Part shown: in pieces, positions 46,185 to 55,205 of the stretch | Position numbering within the stretch: position 1 is the stretch's first letter | Layout: the number at the start of each line of letters is the position of its first letter | Assembly (NCBI RefSeq): GCF_014201375.1 | Contig: NZ_JACHDZ010000004.1 | Span: 124,001-188,000, forward strand | DNA: 64,000 nt | Source of the DNA: Tunturiibacter empetritectus | GTDB taxonomy: Bacteria > Acidobacteriota > Terriglobia > Terriglobales > Acidobacteriaceae | Reading direction: 5' to 3' | Made by a program: the position numbers and the translations under genes | The notes under the pieces: generated by a model | Databases searched by the model: none | The model's input: the letters and a program-made list of their open reading frames with translations, nothing else | What the model was told of the DNA's origin: nothing

Positions 46185-47768
46185 ATGGCAATTTTTCTAC
46201 CTGGAACTGCTGAAGATCAGGCGCTTGCGCTCGATGAGATGACGCCGCGCGAAATTGTGACGGAGTTGGATAAGTATGTTGTGGGACAGCATGCGGCCAA
46301 GCGGGCCGTGGCGATTGCGTTGCGCAACCGCATGCGTCGGCAGAAGCTTCCGCCGGAGCTGGCCGATGAGATCATGCCGAAGAACATCATCATGATCGGG
46401 CCGACCGGCGTGGGGAAGACGGAGATTGCGCGGCGGCTGGCGAAGCTGACGAACTCGCCGTTTCTGAAGGTGGAGGCCTCGAAGTTTACTGAGGTCGGCT
46501 ATGTGGGGCGCGATGTGGAGTCGATTGTGCGTGACCTGGTGGAGATCGCGATCGACATGGTTCGCGAAGAGAAGATGGAAGAGGTGGAAGATAAGGCGGA
46601 GCTTGCGGCGGAGGATCGTTTGATCGACCTGCTGCTGCCTCCGACGCCGACGGCAGCGACCGCCGCTGCGGCTACGCATGAGCCTGGGAGCAATGTGATT
46701 CAGCTTCCTATGGCTGGGGCGGTGGATGACTCCGAGGAGAAGCCGGGGGATCGTGAGCACCGGACGAGAGAGAAGCTGCGGCAACAGTTTCGCGAGGGCA
46801 AGCTGGATGAGCGCACGGTGGAGCTGGATGTGCGCGACCGCAACCAGCCGAGCTTTGAGGTTATCTCCAATCAGGGCTCGGAGGAGATGGATATCAACCT
46901 GAAGGATATGCTGCCGGGGCTGTTTGGACAGCGCACGAAGAAGCGCAAGATGAAGGTGGCAGAGGCCTTCGACTACCTGGTGCAGGAGGAGGAGAGCCGG
47001 CTGATCGATATGGATCAGGTAAACCGGCTTGCGGTGGAGCGGGTTGAGGACTCGGGGATTGTGTTTCTGGATGAGATCGACAAGATTGCGGGACGCGAAG
47101 GCGGGCATGGGCCGGATGTCTCGCGCGAGGGCGTGCAGCGGGATATTCTGCCGATCGTTGAAGGGACTACGGTTAGCACGAAGTATGGGATGGTCTCGAC
47201 CGATCACATCCTGTTTATTGCTGCGGGTGCGTTTCATGTGTCGAAGCCGAGCGATCTGATTCCTGAGCTGCAGGGGCGTTTTCCTATTCGCGTGGAGCTG
47301 AACTCGTTGACGGTGAACGACTTTATTCGCATTCTGACGGAGCCGAAGTCGTCGCTGGTGAAGCAGTCTACTGCGCTTCTGGAGACGGAGGGGTTGAAGC
47401 TGGAGTTTACGAAGGAGGCGATTGCGGAGATGGCGCAGTTTGCTTTCAGGGTGAACGAAACCACGGAAAACATTGGGGCTCGGAGGCTGCATACGATTCT
47501 GGAGCGGGTGTTGGATGAGATCAGCTTCCAGGCGCCGGATCTGTTCAAGAGTCCGCGGGCAGAGATTACGGAGGAGGGCGTGGTGGGCGAAGTGCCTGTC
47601 TCTGCGTCGCTTACGTCGGACCCGCAGATGCCTTCGCCCCCGCTGCCGGTGATCGAGCGGCAGACGGCCACGGGCGTGGAGAAGGTGATTGTGGTTGATC
47701 CGGAGTATGTGCGGCAGCAGGTGGCTTCGATTGTGAAGGACCAGGATCTTTCGCGGTATATTTTGTAG
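46185..47768 (+). CDS. hslU: ATP-dependent protease ATPase subunit HslU
   Basis: The 527-residue unfoldase begins [16 protein letters not shown], with Walker [10 protein letters not shown], the pore-loop [10 protein letters not shown], Walker [12 protein letters not shown] and sensor/arginine-finger regions near [12 protein letters not shown] and [17 protein letters not shown]. The C-terminus DLSRYIL is the peptide that docks in HslV. It is about 80 residues longer than E. coli HslU (443), owing to a larger I-domain (about residues 130-280) and a Pro-rich insertion before the C-terminus ([18 protein letters not shown]). It probably forms one operon with hslV. Confidence 0.94.
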   Translation: MAIFLPGTAEDQALALDEMTPREIVTELDKYVVGQHAAKRAVAIALRNRMRRQKLPPELADEIMPKNIIMIGPTGVGKTEIARRLAKLTNSPFLKVEASKFTEVGYVGRDVESIVRDLVEIAIDMVREEKMEEVEDKAELAAEDRLIDLLLPPTPTAATAAAATHEPGSNVIQLPMAGAVDDSEEKPGDREHRTREKLRQQFREGKLDERTVELDVRDRNQPSFEVISNQGSEEMDINLKDMLPGLFGQRTKKRKMKVAEAFDYLVQEEESRLIDMDQVNRLAVERVEDSGIVFLDEIDKIAGREGGHGPDVSREGVQRDILPIVEGTTVSTKYGMVSTDHILFIAAGAFHVSKPSDLIPELQGRFPIRVELNSLTVNDFIRILTEPKSSLVKQSTALLETEGLKLEFTKEAIAEMAQFAFRVNETTENIGARRLHTILERVLDEISFQAPDLFKSPRAEITEEGVVGEVPVSASLTSDPQMPSPPLPVIERQTATGVEKVIVVDPEYVRQQVASIVKDQDLSRYIL

Positions 47769-48224
47769 ACTCTGTCCTGCCGGACGGGCCCCACTACGCT
47801 AGGCCACCCCACAAACGAAGACCTGTTTGCGGGGACCCCGGTTGGGGCGATCACTTCGGGATGGTATACCCCTTCGGTTGGCGCTCCCGTTGGTCGCAAG
47901 CTGAAGTTTGTGCCGACCAACGGGAGGAGCGGGGCGAAGCCGGTATACACGTCACGAAGTGACCGCTCTCCGCGCAGGAGGCCCGTCCGGCAGGACAGTC
48001 TCTTAGAGACATAACTTTTACAACTGACTTTGAAGAGTGTTTTCGATGCTGGAAGACTGATTTTCGACGGCGTTGATGAAGTCTTGTCCCGGCCTTGTCA
48101 TCCCTCCGTCAGCCCTTGGTCAGTGTGAGCAACTTATTGAGGCACATTGGGTTTAATGGTCAGGCACGATTTGAGCGTATTGTGACGTTTCCCCTTCTGT
48201 TTCATCTAAATGGACAGAGGTTTT
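47769..48224. other. Gene-free stretch between hslU and the FecR-like gene
   Basis: About 456 nt. The first half is palindromic element copy D. The second half (48000-48224) has no gene and includes direct TGATTTTCGACGG-like partial repeats near 48030-48075. An AGAGG at 48213-48218 serves the following gene. Promoter elements could not be placed with confidence. Confidence 0.5.
47774..47996. repeat. GTCCTGCCGGAC nested palindromic element, copy D
   Basis: At 223 nt it is the longest copy. It starts five nt after the hslU stop. The outer 16-nt arms and the CGTTGGTCG/CGACCAACGGGAG pair are intact; the left middle arm carries an extra hairpin-like CCCCAC..GTGGG-type segment (AAACGAAGACCTGTTTGCGG). 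The right middle arm CACGAAGTGACC is intact. Confidence 0.85.
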
Positions 48225-49232
48225 ATGAAAATGTCAGGGCTCAAATCGGTACTTCTGCTCTCCCTGGCGACTCTGTTTACGCCTGTCTTTGCTCAGCAGC
48301 CAGGCGCGAACCCAGCCCGCCCAGGAACACTCAACTATGTCGAAGGTCAGGCTTCGATCGATGGCCGCCAGGTGACGGCGCGCTCTGTGGGCCAGGCCGA
48401 GGTGGAGCCGGGTCAGTACCTTGCGACCGCTGACGGCAAGGCGGAGATGCTGCTGACGCCGGGCGTGTTTCTGCGGCTGGATAAGAACAGTACGGTGAAG
48501 ATGATCAAGCCCGACCTGACCCACACCGAGGTGAGCGTTGAGCAGGGACGCGCGGAGGTAGAGGCGGACAAGCTCTACCCGCAGAATATGATCCTGATCG
48601 ATCAGAAGGGCGGCCAGACGCAGATCCTGAAGAACGGCTTATATGAGTTCAATGCGGATGCGAATACGGTGCGCACGTTTGACGGGAAGGCGGCGGTCTA
48701 TCCTGGCAATGATCTTGAGAGCGAGGTGAAGCCTGTGGAGGTGAAGGGCGGCAGGCAGATTACGCTCGTCGGCGAGACGGTAAAGCCTGTGAGCTTCAAC
48801 AAAGACCGTTCTCAGGATGATCTGTATCGCTGGAGTCAGCTGCGGTCGCAGTATCTGGGTGAGGCGAACGTTAATCTGGCGGCACAGTACGCCGGGTATG
48901 GTCCTGAATATGGCTACGGCGGATTTGCACCTGGTTGGGCATGGGATCCCTATCTCTACGGATATGACTGGCTGCCGGGCGGTGGGCCGTTCTTCAGTCC
49001 GTTCGGCTACGGCTTCTACTCGCCGTACTACCTGTATGGCGGCGGCTTTGTGTATGGCCGTGGGTTCTATGGGCGTGGGTACGGCTACCGTGGCGGCTAT
49101 GGGTTCCGTGGCGTCAGCGGCGGCTACCGTGGCACAGCAGTCGCAGGTGGAGGCTTCCACGGCGGTGGTGGATTCCAGGGCGGTGGTGGTGGCGGTGGAT
49201 TCCACGGCGGCGGCGGTGGTGGCCACCGGTAA
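48225..49232 (+). CDS. Exported FecR-domain-like protein with Gly/Tyr-rich tail
   Basis: The ATG at 48225 follows AGAGG by four nt. The 335-residue protein has a signal peptide (VLLLSLATLFTPVFAQQ) and a FecR-like domain (about residues 40-150): TVEGQASIDGRQV-like start, TADGKAEMLLTPGVFLRL and SVEQGRAEVEADKL. The last 110 residues are Gly/Tyr/Phe-rich (YGYGGFAPGWAWDPYLYGYD) and end in a poly-Gly tail, so the C-terminus is probably disordered or a surface repeat. A strong terminator follows. Function unknown. Confidence 0.78.
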   Translation: MKMSGLKSVLLLSLATLFTPVFAQQPGANPARPGTLNYVEGQASIDGRQVTARSVGQAEVEPGQYLATADGKAEMLLTPGVFLRLDKNSTVKMIKPDLTHTEVSVEQGRAEVEADKLYPQNMILIDQKGGQTQILKNGLYEFNADANTVRTFDGKAAVYPGNDLESEVKPVEVKGGRQITLVGETVKPVSFNKDRSQDDLYRWSQLRSQYLGEANVNLAAQYAGYGPEYGYGGFAPGWAWDPYLYGYDWLPGGGPFFSPFGYGFYSPYYLYGGGFVYGRGFYGRGYGYRGGYGFRGVSGGYRGTAVAGGGFHGGGGFQGGGGGGGFHGGGGGGHR

Positions 49233-49252
49233 GTCCGGGTTACACACGCGAG

Positions 49253-49295
49253 AGAGGGCTGGATGGTCGAAGACGATATCCAGCCCTCTTCTTTT
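49253..49295 (+). terminator. Strong rho-independent terminator after the FecR-like gene
   Basis: AGAGGGCTGGAT at 49253-49264 pairs perfectly with ATCCAGCCCTCT at 49278-49289 (12 bp, 13-nt loop), followed by TCTTTTTT. Confidence 0.92.
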
Positions 49296-49396
49296 TTGTT
49301 GACTCTGTCGACTGGAGTACAGACATGCCGTGTCCAGAGGCACAGCATCTTGCCAACGCATGAAGAGGTCGGTGGAAAGGGACGAGACCATTCGTC

Positions 49397-49423
49397 GGGA
49401 TCCTTCACTGCGCTCAGGATGAC
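49397..49423. repeat. GGGATCCTTC..GGATGAC repeat, simple form
   Basis: GGGATCCTTCACTGCGCTCA followed by GGATGAC, with ATCCT and AGGAT pairing around a short loop. Matches the ends of the element at 39221-39278, which has about 25 nt inserted in the loop. Confidence 0.6.
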
Positions 49424-49437
49424 AGCAAAGACTAATA

Positions 49438-49475
49438 CGCCAGCTTGATACAGCTTCGCCAGCTTGATACGGCTT
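49438..49475 (+). repeat. 19-nt tandem duplication
   Basis: CGCCAGCTTGATACAGCTT is followed directly by CGCCAGCTTGATACGGCTT. One base differs. Non-coding. Confidence 0.8.
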
Positions 49476-50166
49476 CATCAGCCCAAGACAAAACGTGTGG
49501 ACTGACAAGCTTCCTTCGCTGGAAGAAGTTGTGTAACGGTCTTTGGATTGAGGTCACTACTATGGCGTTGCCGCTCTTTCGCCAGTCTGGTGTCTTGGCG
49601 GAGCAGGCTGGCGTGAAGGAGTGGCGTATCCGATGGAAGGGTTTGAGTCAGGTGAGCCTGGAGTAGAATCCGGCGGCTATCGGGGTTATCTCGAGGCTTC
49701 GGCGTGACGGATTTTTATGTATGAATTCGTCGCGGATACCGCATAATTGTCCAACAAACCGCGTTTGAATGTCTGTAAGGCTGACGAATAGGTGGCGAGT
49801 ATCAGGGTCCCCGCTTAGTGAATGCGACTAGTGCGAAGACCCCAGCGGGAGGGTCCGGTATTTTGGTCTGTAGTCTTTTCCGTTGTCTTCAGTAGAGTTG
49901 GTCCAGGCAGCGGTTGGCCCATCGCAGGATGGTCTGCGCTGAGTTCTCATTCTGGGCTGTCGTTCCTTATAAATTTTTGTTTTGTAAAAATCTCATTCGC
50001 TATCGCGCGAACGATGGTTTGTGGACTATTGTTCTCGTTCAGGGTTTCAAGGTTTCAGGGCTTTACGGTGATGGCCAGGTTGCTGTCATCGGACAAGGTA
50101 ATAAACGCATCCCGCGTGGCCTCTGGGTCAAGGCCAAATCCAAGTGCGACGATGCCCGGGTCCCCG

Positions 50167-51489
50167 ATGAACTTTGCTTTTCTTCCCGATCTTCTGGCGT
50201 TGTTGATCCTGATTGTGATCCTGATGCTGCTGCGCAAACGGCATCCTCAGGAGCGTGCCGACCTGTGGCTGCTGGGCCTGTTCTTTACGCTGGTGGAGGC
50301 GGCGGCGCATACGTTCTACGCGCCGAACGGACCGCCGCAGAAGATTCTGCATGTGGTCGTAATGGACTGCTACCTGCTAACGGGGATGATCTTTGTGTGG
50401 GCGTCGGGAGTTTACCCGGTCTCGAAGACTGCGCGGATGCTTTACCTCTCGCTGAATACGCTGCCGCTGCTGGCGCTGTGCACAGTGTATGGGCTGCACT
50501 TGAATCAGGGGATTGTCTTCTTTCCGTGCATGGCGGCGGGGATGGTGATCGGGGTTTCGAGCTCGCTGTATCTTCGCCGCAGCTGGATAGCGGCGGTGCT
50601 GCATGTGTGCGGGTGGATGGCGATGGGATATCTGATCCACATCTCTGACTACCGGGCGGCGGTGTACTGGAGCCTGTGCTGCGTGTACGCGACCGCGGCG
50701 CTGAACTTCCAGCGGCGGCTGCCGGCGGGAAGCACGGGCAGACTGGCGATTGTGACCGGCTTTACGATCTGGGCGCTGTGCCTGTTGCTGCATCCGTGGA
50801 TCGTGCAGTATCGCGCGTATGCCGATATTGCCTCGCATATTTGGAATATGCAGAAGTCGCTGATCTCGATCGGGATGATCCTGGTGATGCTGGAGGAGCA
50901 GATCTCGAGCAACGAATGGCTGGCGCTGCATGATGAGTTGACGGGGTTGCCGAACCGGCGCCTGTTTGCCGACCGGCTGACGATGGCGATCGACCGGGCC
51001 GACCGCACGCGCAACCGGCTGGCGCTGATCGTTCTGGATCTGAACGGCTTCAAGAAGATCAACGACACGTTGGGACACCAGGCGGGCGACGCGGTGCTGC
51101 TTGAGGTTTCGAAGAATCTGCGCCGGGGTGTGCGGACGTCGGATACGCTGGCGCGGCTGGGCGGCGATGAGTTCGTGATTGTGGCGGCGGATGTGGAGCC
51201 GGAGCAGGGACTGGATCAGCTGATGGAGACGGTTCGCAGAGCGCTGGAGCGGCCTCTGGTGGTGGAAGGAAAGCAGATGGTGGTGTCGGCGAGTGTGGGG
51301 ATGGCGGTGTACCCGCAGGATGCGCAGGATGCGATCCGGTTGCTGCGGGTGGCGGACCAGAGGATGTATGCGTCCAAGCACCGGCCAGGAGCCCAGTCGG
51401 CCAAGGGTATTGGTGGCTTAACTGCGGCGGCGGTGGACTCGCAGATGGCTGCGGTGGCGAGTGGCAGAGGTCGAGTTTCAGCACTGTGA
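50167..51489 (+). CDS. Membrane-bound diguanylate cyclase (GGDEF)
   Basis: The 440-residue protein has about seven or eight predicted transmembrane segments (residues 1-245), then a GGDEF domain starting DELTGLPNRRLFADRL. The active site is RLGGDEFVIV near residue 330, with the upstream RTSD (RxxD) five residues before GGDEF forming an inhibitory I-site. So it should make cyclic di-GMP from two GTP and be product-inhibited. I place the start at the ATG before NFAFLPDLLALLIL because membrane-like sequence begins there; the frame is open further upstream to 49822. A terminator follows at 51508. Confidence 0.87.
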   Translation: MNFAFLPDLLALLILIVILMLLRKRHPQERADLWLLGLFFTLVEAAAHTFYAPNGPPQKILHVVVMDCYLLTGMIFVWASGVYPVSKTARMLYLSLNTLPLLALCTVYGLHLNQGIVFFPCMAAGMVIGVSSSLYLRRSWIAAVLHVCGWMAMGYLIHISDYRAAVYWSLCCVYATAALNFQRRLPAGSTGRLAIVTGFTIWALCLLLHPWIVQYRAYADIASHIWNMQKSLISIGMILVMLEEQISSNEWLALHDELTGLPNRRLFADRLTMAIDRADRTRNRLALIVLDLNGFKKINDTLGHQAGDAVLLEVSKNLRRGVRTSDTLARLGGDEFVIVAADVEPEQGLDQLMETVRRALERPLVVEGKQMVVSASVGMAVYPQDAQDAIRLLRVADQRMYASKHRPGAQSAKGIGGLTAAAVDSQMAAVASGRGRVSAL

Positions 51490-51507
51490 GATGAGCGAGT
51501 GAAAGAC

Positions 51508-51541
51508 AAAGGGCAAGGACTTTGAACGGTCTGTGCCCTTT
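51508..51541 (+). terminator. Terminator after the diguanylate cyclase gene
   Basis: AAAGGGCA at 51508-51515 pairs with TGCCCTTT at 51534-51541, followed by more T. It lies 18 nt after the stop. Confidence 0.82.
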
Positions 51542-51708
51542 TTCTTGGGCCTTTTTTCTCGGCCGCAAAACTTTTTGTGACTGCTTTGGTTGCTAACCAT
51601 TTTTTGTGTAACTGCTTTGGTTGCGAATCAAACCGATGTCCTCCGGCTGTATGTCCGCGGCCGTCGCGCAACTCGTTGCCGTGGAAGTTCTCCAAGTGGT
51701 CTACGCAA

Positions 51709-51736
51709 TTCGGCGGCCTCTCTAGAGGCCGCCGAA
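51709..51736 (-). terminator. Strong hairpin after the transaldolase gene
   Basis: TTCGGCGGCCTCT and AGAGGCCGCCGAA form a perfect 13-bp stem around two bases. It is 28 nt past the transaldolase stop. No T run follows in either direction, so it may act as an mRNA-stabilising hairpin or a termination structure without U tract. Confidence 0.6.
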
Positions 51737-51763
51737 AGGGAAAAATGTTGAATCGGTTGAGGA

Positions 51764-52762
51764 TTAGCGAGTTGCTGCGGCTGGTTCGCTGATCTCGCTG
51801 AGACGTTTTTCGAGGATCACTTCGAGATCGACGATGGCCTTGGAGAAGCCGTCGATGCCTTCCTTCAGCTTGTCGGTGGCCATGCGATCTTCGGCGTGCA
51901 TCTTGTCGAAGGTGGCTTTGTCCATGGGGATCTTCTTGATGTCCAGGCTCTGTGCTTTGGCGGGATCGAGCTTGCGCGGCAGCGAGCCCTGGGCTTTTTC
52001 AAGCTCGTCAAGCAGCTTCGGTGCGATGGTGAGAAGGTCGCAACCGGCGAGCTCAGTAATCTCACCGATGTTGCGGAAGCTCGCGCCCATGACGACAGTC
52101 TTGTAGCCAAATTTCTTGTAGTAGTTATAGACGGTGGTGACGGAATGAACGCCGGGGTCATCGGCAGGAGCGTAGTCCTTGCCGGTGTCTTTCTTGTACC
52201 AGTCGAGAATGCGTCCGACGAAGGGCGAGATGAGGGTGGCCTTGGCTTCGGCCGCAGCGATGGCCTGGTGAAGACCGAAGAGCAGTGTCATGTTGCAGTG
52301 GATGCCCTCCTTCTCGAGGATCTCGGCGGCACGGATTCCCTCCCAGGTGGAGGCAAGCTTGATGAGGACGCGGTCGCGTGAGATACCGGCCTTGTCATAG
52401 AGAGCGATGATGGCGTGGGCTTCGTCGATAGACTTCTCGGTGTCGTAGGAGAGGCGGGCGTCAACCTCAGTGGAGACGCGGCCGGGGACTATGTCGAGGA
52501 TCTTGAGGCCGAAGGCGACTTCGAGAGGCCGGAAGGAGGCTGCGGCGATTTCTTTGTCCGAAAGGTTGGGGCCTACTTCTTTGCGTACTGCCTTGAGCAC
52601 GTCGTCGACGACGGACTGGTATTCAGGTTTCTCGGCGGCGGCGGCGATCAGAGATGGGTTCGTCGTCGCATCCTGTGGGCGGAACTGCTGGATGGCGTTA
52701 AAGTCTCCGCTATCGGAGACGACGGTAGTGTATCCGCGGAGCTGTTCGAGTAACGATGCCAT
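51764..52762 (-). CDS. tal: Transaldolase
   Basis: The 332-residue protein is a classical TalB-type transaldolase: [10 protein letters not shown] near the start, the Schiff-base Lys in [48 protein letters not shown] and [27 protein letters not shown] stands before the ATG. It moves dihydroxyacetone units in the non-oxidative pentose phosphate pathway. No other pathway genes are adjacent. Confidence 0.96.
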   Translation of the reverse strand: MASLLEQLRGYTTVVSDSGDFNAIQQFRPQDATTNPSLIAAAAEKPEYQSVVDDVLKAVRKEVGPNLSDKEIAAASFRPLEVAFGLKILDIVPGRVSTEVDARLSYDTEKSIDEAHAIIALYDKAGISRDRVLIKLASTWEGIRAAEILEKEGIHCNMTLLFGLHQAIAAAEAKATLISPFVGRILDWYKKDTGKDYAPADDPGVHSVTTVYNYYKKFGYKTVVMGASFRNIGEITELAGCDLLTIAPKLLDELEKAQGSLPRKLDPAKAQSLDIKKIPMDKATFDKMHAEDRMATDKLKEGIDGFSKAIVDLEVILEKRLSEISEPAAATR

Positions 52763-52839
52763 AATTGTTCTCCTTGGCTGTTGGTACAGATTTTATCAAG
52801 CTCTGAGCGATTGCGCTGTCTGTTAGAGCGCGGCGGGGG

Positions 52840-53700
52840 CTATCCGGCGGCAAATTGATTTTCGAGGACGCCGAGACTGTCTATTTCCACTTGGATGCGG
52901 TCACCGGGCTGAACGGCTCCTACTCCTGCGGGAGTTCCTGTGGGAATGAGGTCGCCGGGCTCGAGGGTCATGGTGGCGGTGATGTAGCGGAGCAGGTCGG
53001 CGATGGGGAAGATGAGATCGCGGGTGCTGCCCTGCTGCTTGACGACGCCGTTGAGCCGGGTGGTGATGGTGACGGGCGACGGAGCTTTGGCATCGGGTCC
53101 GTTTGGGAATCCGACCGGGTCGATCTCGTCCGAGACGATGGGGCCGACGGGGCAGAAGGTGTCGAAGCCCTTGGCGCGGGTCCACTGGCCGTCTGACTTC
53201 TGGATGTCGCGGGCGGTGATGTCGTTGACGCAGACGTAGCCGCGAATGTAGGGGCGGACGTCTTCGTCGGGACCGATCCGGTAGCAGCGGCGGCCGATGA
53301 CGATACCCAGTTCCCCTTCGTAATCAACGCGGTTGGAGATGGCGGGCATGCGGATGGTGCCTTTGGGGCCGAGCAGCGAGGAGGGCGGCTTGAAGAAGAG
53401 AAGTGGCTCTTTGGGGACTTCGTTGCCTAGCTCGGCGGCGTGGTCGCGGTAGTTACGGCCTACGCAGAGGATCTTCGACGGGGTGACGGGAGGCAGGAGA
53501 TGCAGGTCGTCGAGCGGAGTGGGGTCGAAGTCGACTGCGAGGGTGGGGATGGGGACGCCGCCGAGGATGCGGGTGTTGAGGTCTTCCTGCGGGGCTTGCA
53601 TGGGAAGCGTGGCCCAGAGGATGCCGTTTCGCTTCTCGACCAGGGCATAACGTGGGAGAAAGGTGCCGTTTTCAGACGACAGATACTTGCAGTAACGCAT
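52840..53700 (-). CDS. Fumarylacetoacetate hydrolase (FAH) family protein
   Basis: The 286-residue protein has the FAH catalytic core: ILCVGRNYRDHAAELG, FFKPPSSLLGP, the metal ligand motif DYEGELGIVIG, YVCVNDITARDIQ and the C-terminal LEPGDLIPTGTPAGVG. Members hydrolyse C-C bonds in 2,4-diketo acids or decarboxylate oxaloacetate-like acids, in aromatic or sugar-acid breakdown. Exact substrate is unknown. A lipoprotein gene of unknown function ends eight nt upstream on the same strand, so they may be co-transcribed. Confidence 0.9.
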   Translation of the reverse strand: MRYCKYLSSENGTFLPRYALVEKRNGILWATLPMQAPQEDLNTRILGGVPIPTLAVDFDPTPLDDLHLLPPVTPSKILCVGRNYRDHAAELGNEVPKEPLLFFKPPSSLLGPKGTIRMPAISNRVDYEGELGIVIGRRCYRIGPDEDVRPYIRGYVCVNDITARDIQKSDGQWTRAKGFDTFCPVGPIVSDEIDPVGFPNGPDAKAPSPVTITTRLNGVVKQQGSTRDLIFPIADLLRYITATMTLEPGDLIPTGTPAGVGAVQPGDRIQVEIDSLGVLENQFAAG

Positions 53701-53708
53701 GTGTTTTT

Positions 53709-54980
53709 TTATTGCTCCCTTAATGTTTCCTGCACGTCAGCGCTTGGGGCGCTCTCGTTACCTGTGGCATCAACCGCGGTGACGCGATAGGCGTAGTGAT
53801 GCCCTGGGATGGCGGTTTGATCGCGGTAGGCAGGACCGACGATCGGGGATGGGTTCAGGCGCGTTGCTGGTCCCGCAACTTGGCCTGTCGAGCTAACTTC
53901 CTGTCGATACACACTATACCCGGCAAGATCGACATCTGTGTTGGGGGTCCATGAAAGATCGATGGATCGGTCGGATGGGGTGGCTCCTCCGGGTACGGCT
54001 TCTAGGCCGGTAGGGATGGCGGGGGGGAAGGTGTCGAGCATGGTGATGGTGACCGGGGCGGAGACCACGCTGCGAGCTTCGAGCGAGTGGCCGGCGAGGG
54101 AGAGCTTGCGAATGCGCCTGGCCGTGTATTGGTAGCTGTCGCCCTTCTGGGTGGTCTGGTCGATGGTGCCGCCTGCGTCTGCTGCTTGTTTTGGAGTCTC
54201 CAGCTTCACTTCGTCCAGGGTCTTCGGCGAGGTTGATGGTGTCGCCTGAGGCTTGGCGGAGGAGAAGGCGGAGGGAGGCGAGACCTTTCTGGATTTGCTT
54301 CGCAGTGCAGGCTTCGGTGTGGTGGAGGAGGCTGCATTTGCTGGGGTGGAAGTTGGAGTCCCCGTGGAGGGCGAGACCAGATGGCGGTCCAGCTGGACCT
54401 GCGAGTTTCCTGGGACCTGCGAGTAGCCTGTGGTAACCCCTTTCGGCTGCTGCCACTCGAGCTGAATGCCCGCCCGGACGGACGTTGCGCGGAGCTGCTC
54501 GACTGGCGGGGGGGCGGCGCCGGCGGCGGCGAAGGCTTCGGCGGAAGAGCCTGCGGAGCGGTTGTGGGGGTTGAAGAGCTGGACCTTGTAGGCGAGGAGC
54601 GAGGGCGGATCTGCCATCAACGAGCTAGGAAGAACCTCTTCGGCGTGGCTCGGTCCACTTTTCACCGGGAGACGCTTCACCACGGTGCAGGCGGGAGTAG
54701 AAGCGGGCGCCGGGAGAGAGGTGCGGCAGATCTCCGCGGTGATTATGCCTTTGATTGCAAGGTGATCGGTAGTCTTCTCAGGGGTCGTCCAATGAAGTAT
54801 GACGCTGTCGCCGACTCTTTCGGCGGTGAGGTCCTTTGCGACCTCGGGCAGATTGAGGGAGGGGGCATGGGGCGGGCCGGGACTGGCGCAACCCAGGGCG
54901 AAGACGATCGGCAGCGCGGCGGCTGCGAGGGGGAGCCATCGCCAAGTCTGCGAACGGCTGGGGATGAGCAGAGACTTCAT
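53709..54980 (-). CDS. Lipoprotein with fibronectin type III domains
   Basis: The 423-residue product has a type II signal peptide with lipobox FALGC near residue 31. Two or three fibronectin-III-like modules are visible: KDLTAERVGDSVILHWTTP (about 47-110), EQLRATSVRAGIQLEWQQP (about 160-180, interrupted by a Ser/Pro/Thr-rich linker of about 90 residues) and PTGLEAVPGG..SIDLSWTP ending HHYAYRVTAVDATGNES. Such proteins sit on the cell surface and bind glycans or proteins. The inverted repeat ATGGTC-TGT-GACCAT overlaps the start codon. Confidence 0.78.
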   Translation of the reverse strand: MKSLLIPSRSQTWRWLPLAAAALPIVFALGCASPGPPHAPSLNLPEVAKDLTAERVGDSVILHWTTPEKTTDHLAIKGIITAEICRTSLPAPASTPACTVVKRLPVKSGPSHAEEVLPSSLMADPPSLLAYKVQLFNPHNRSAGSSAEAFAAAGAAPPPVEQLRATSVRAGIQLEWQQPKGVTTGYSQVPGNSQVQLDRHLVSPSTGTPTSTPANAASSTTPKPALRSKSRKVSPPSAFSSAKPQATPSTSPKTLDEVKLETPKQAADAGGTIDQTTQKGDSYQYTARRIRKLSLAGHSLEARSVVSAPVTITMLDTFPPAIPTGLEAVPGGATPSDRSIDLSWTPNTDVDLAGYSVYRQEVSSTGQVAGPATRLNPSPIVGPAYRDQTAIPGHHYAYRVTAVDATGNESAPSADVQETLREQ

Positions 54981-54993
54981 GGTCTGTGACCAT
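54979..54993. promoter_or_regulatory. Inverted repeat over the lipoprotein start
   Basis: ATGGTC-TGT-GACCAT, a perfect six-base inverted repeat, includes part of the ATG of the minus-strand gene. It may be a regulatory site, but no protein can be named, and the divergent XRE-cupin regulator is only a possible candidate. Confidence 0.3.
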
Positions 54994-55205
54994 CATAGGT
55001 CATAGGCTAGAGTGTCGAGTTCGATAGACCGGAGGGTCGGAGAGCGTGGGGGTCCGGCGCGGGATCTGGACTGGCGCTTCGTAACAGATCTTTTTTCGAA
55101 GAGCGCCGTGTGCAGATTAAAAACCTGCATCCAATCCAAGAAATGAGGCCATCCGTACATCTTTTGACTGGGTATCAACGTCTGTTGGTGTAGCGAATAA
55201 AATCT

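Larger units (their letters stand above)
49233..50166. other. Gene-poor stretch between the FecR-like gene and the diguanylate cyclase gene
   Basis: About 930 nt. It contains a strong terminator (49253-49295), the repeat GGGATCCTTC..GGATGAC (49397-49423), and a 19-nt tandem repeat CGCCAGCTTGATACAGCTT x2 (49438-49475). AT-rich sequence near 49970-50000 may contain the promoter of the cyclase gene. The cyclase frame remains open back to 49822 but the extra N-terminus has no recognisable features. Confidence 0.5.

Noticed and set aside
46197-47492. Long minus-strand open frame (431 codons) opposite hslU
   Set aside because: Arg/Leu/His-rich artefact of GC-rich codon use; hslU on the plus strand is certain.
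49822-50166. In-frame N-terminal extension of the diguanylate cyclase
   Set aside because: The sequence is AT-rich and irregular, has no ribosome-binding site and no domain; the membrane region starts after 50167. It cannot be fully excluded.
51709-51736. Palindrome as an insertion-sequence end
   Set aside because: There is no transposase gene or matching second end nearby; a transcription-related hairpin explains it better.
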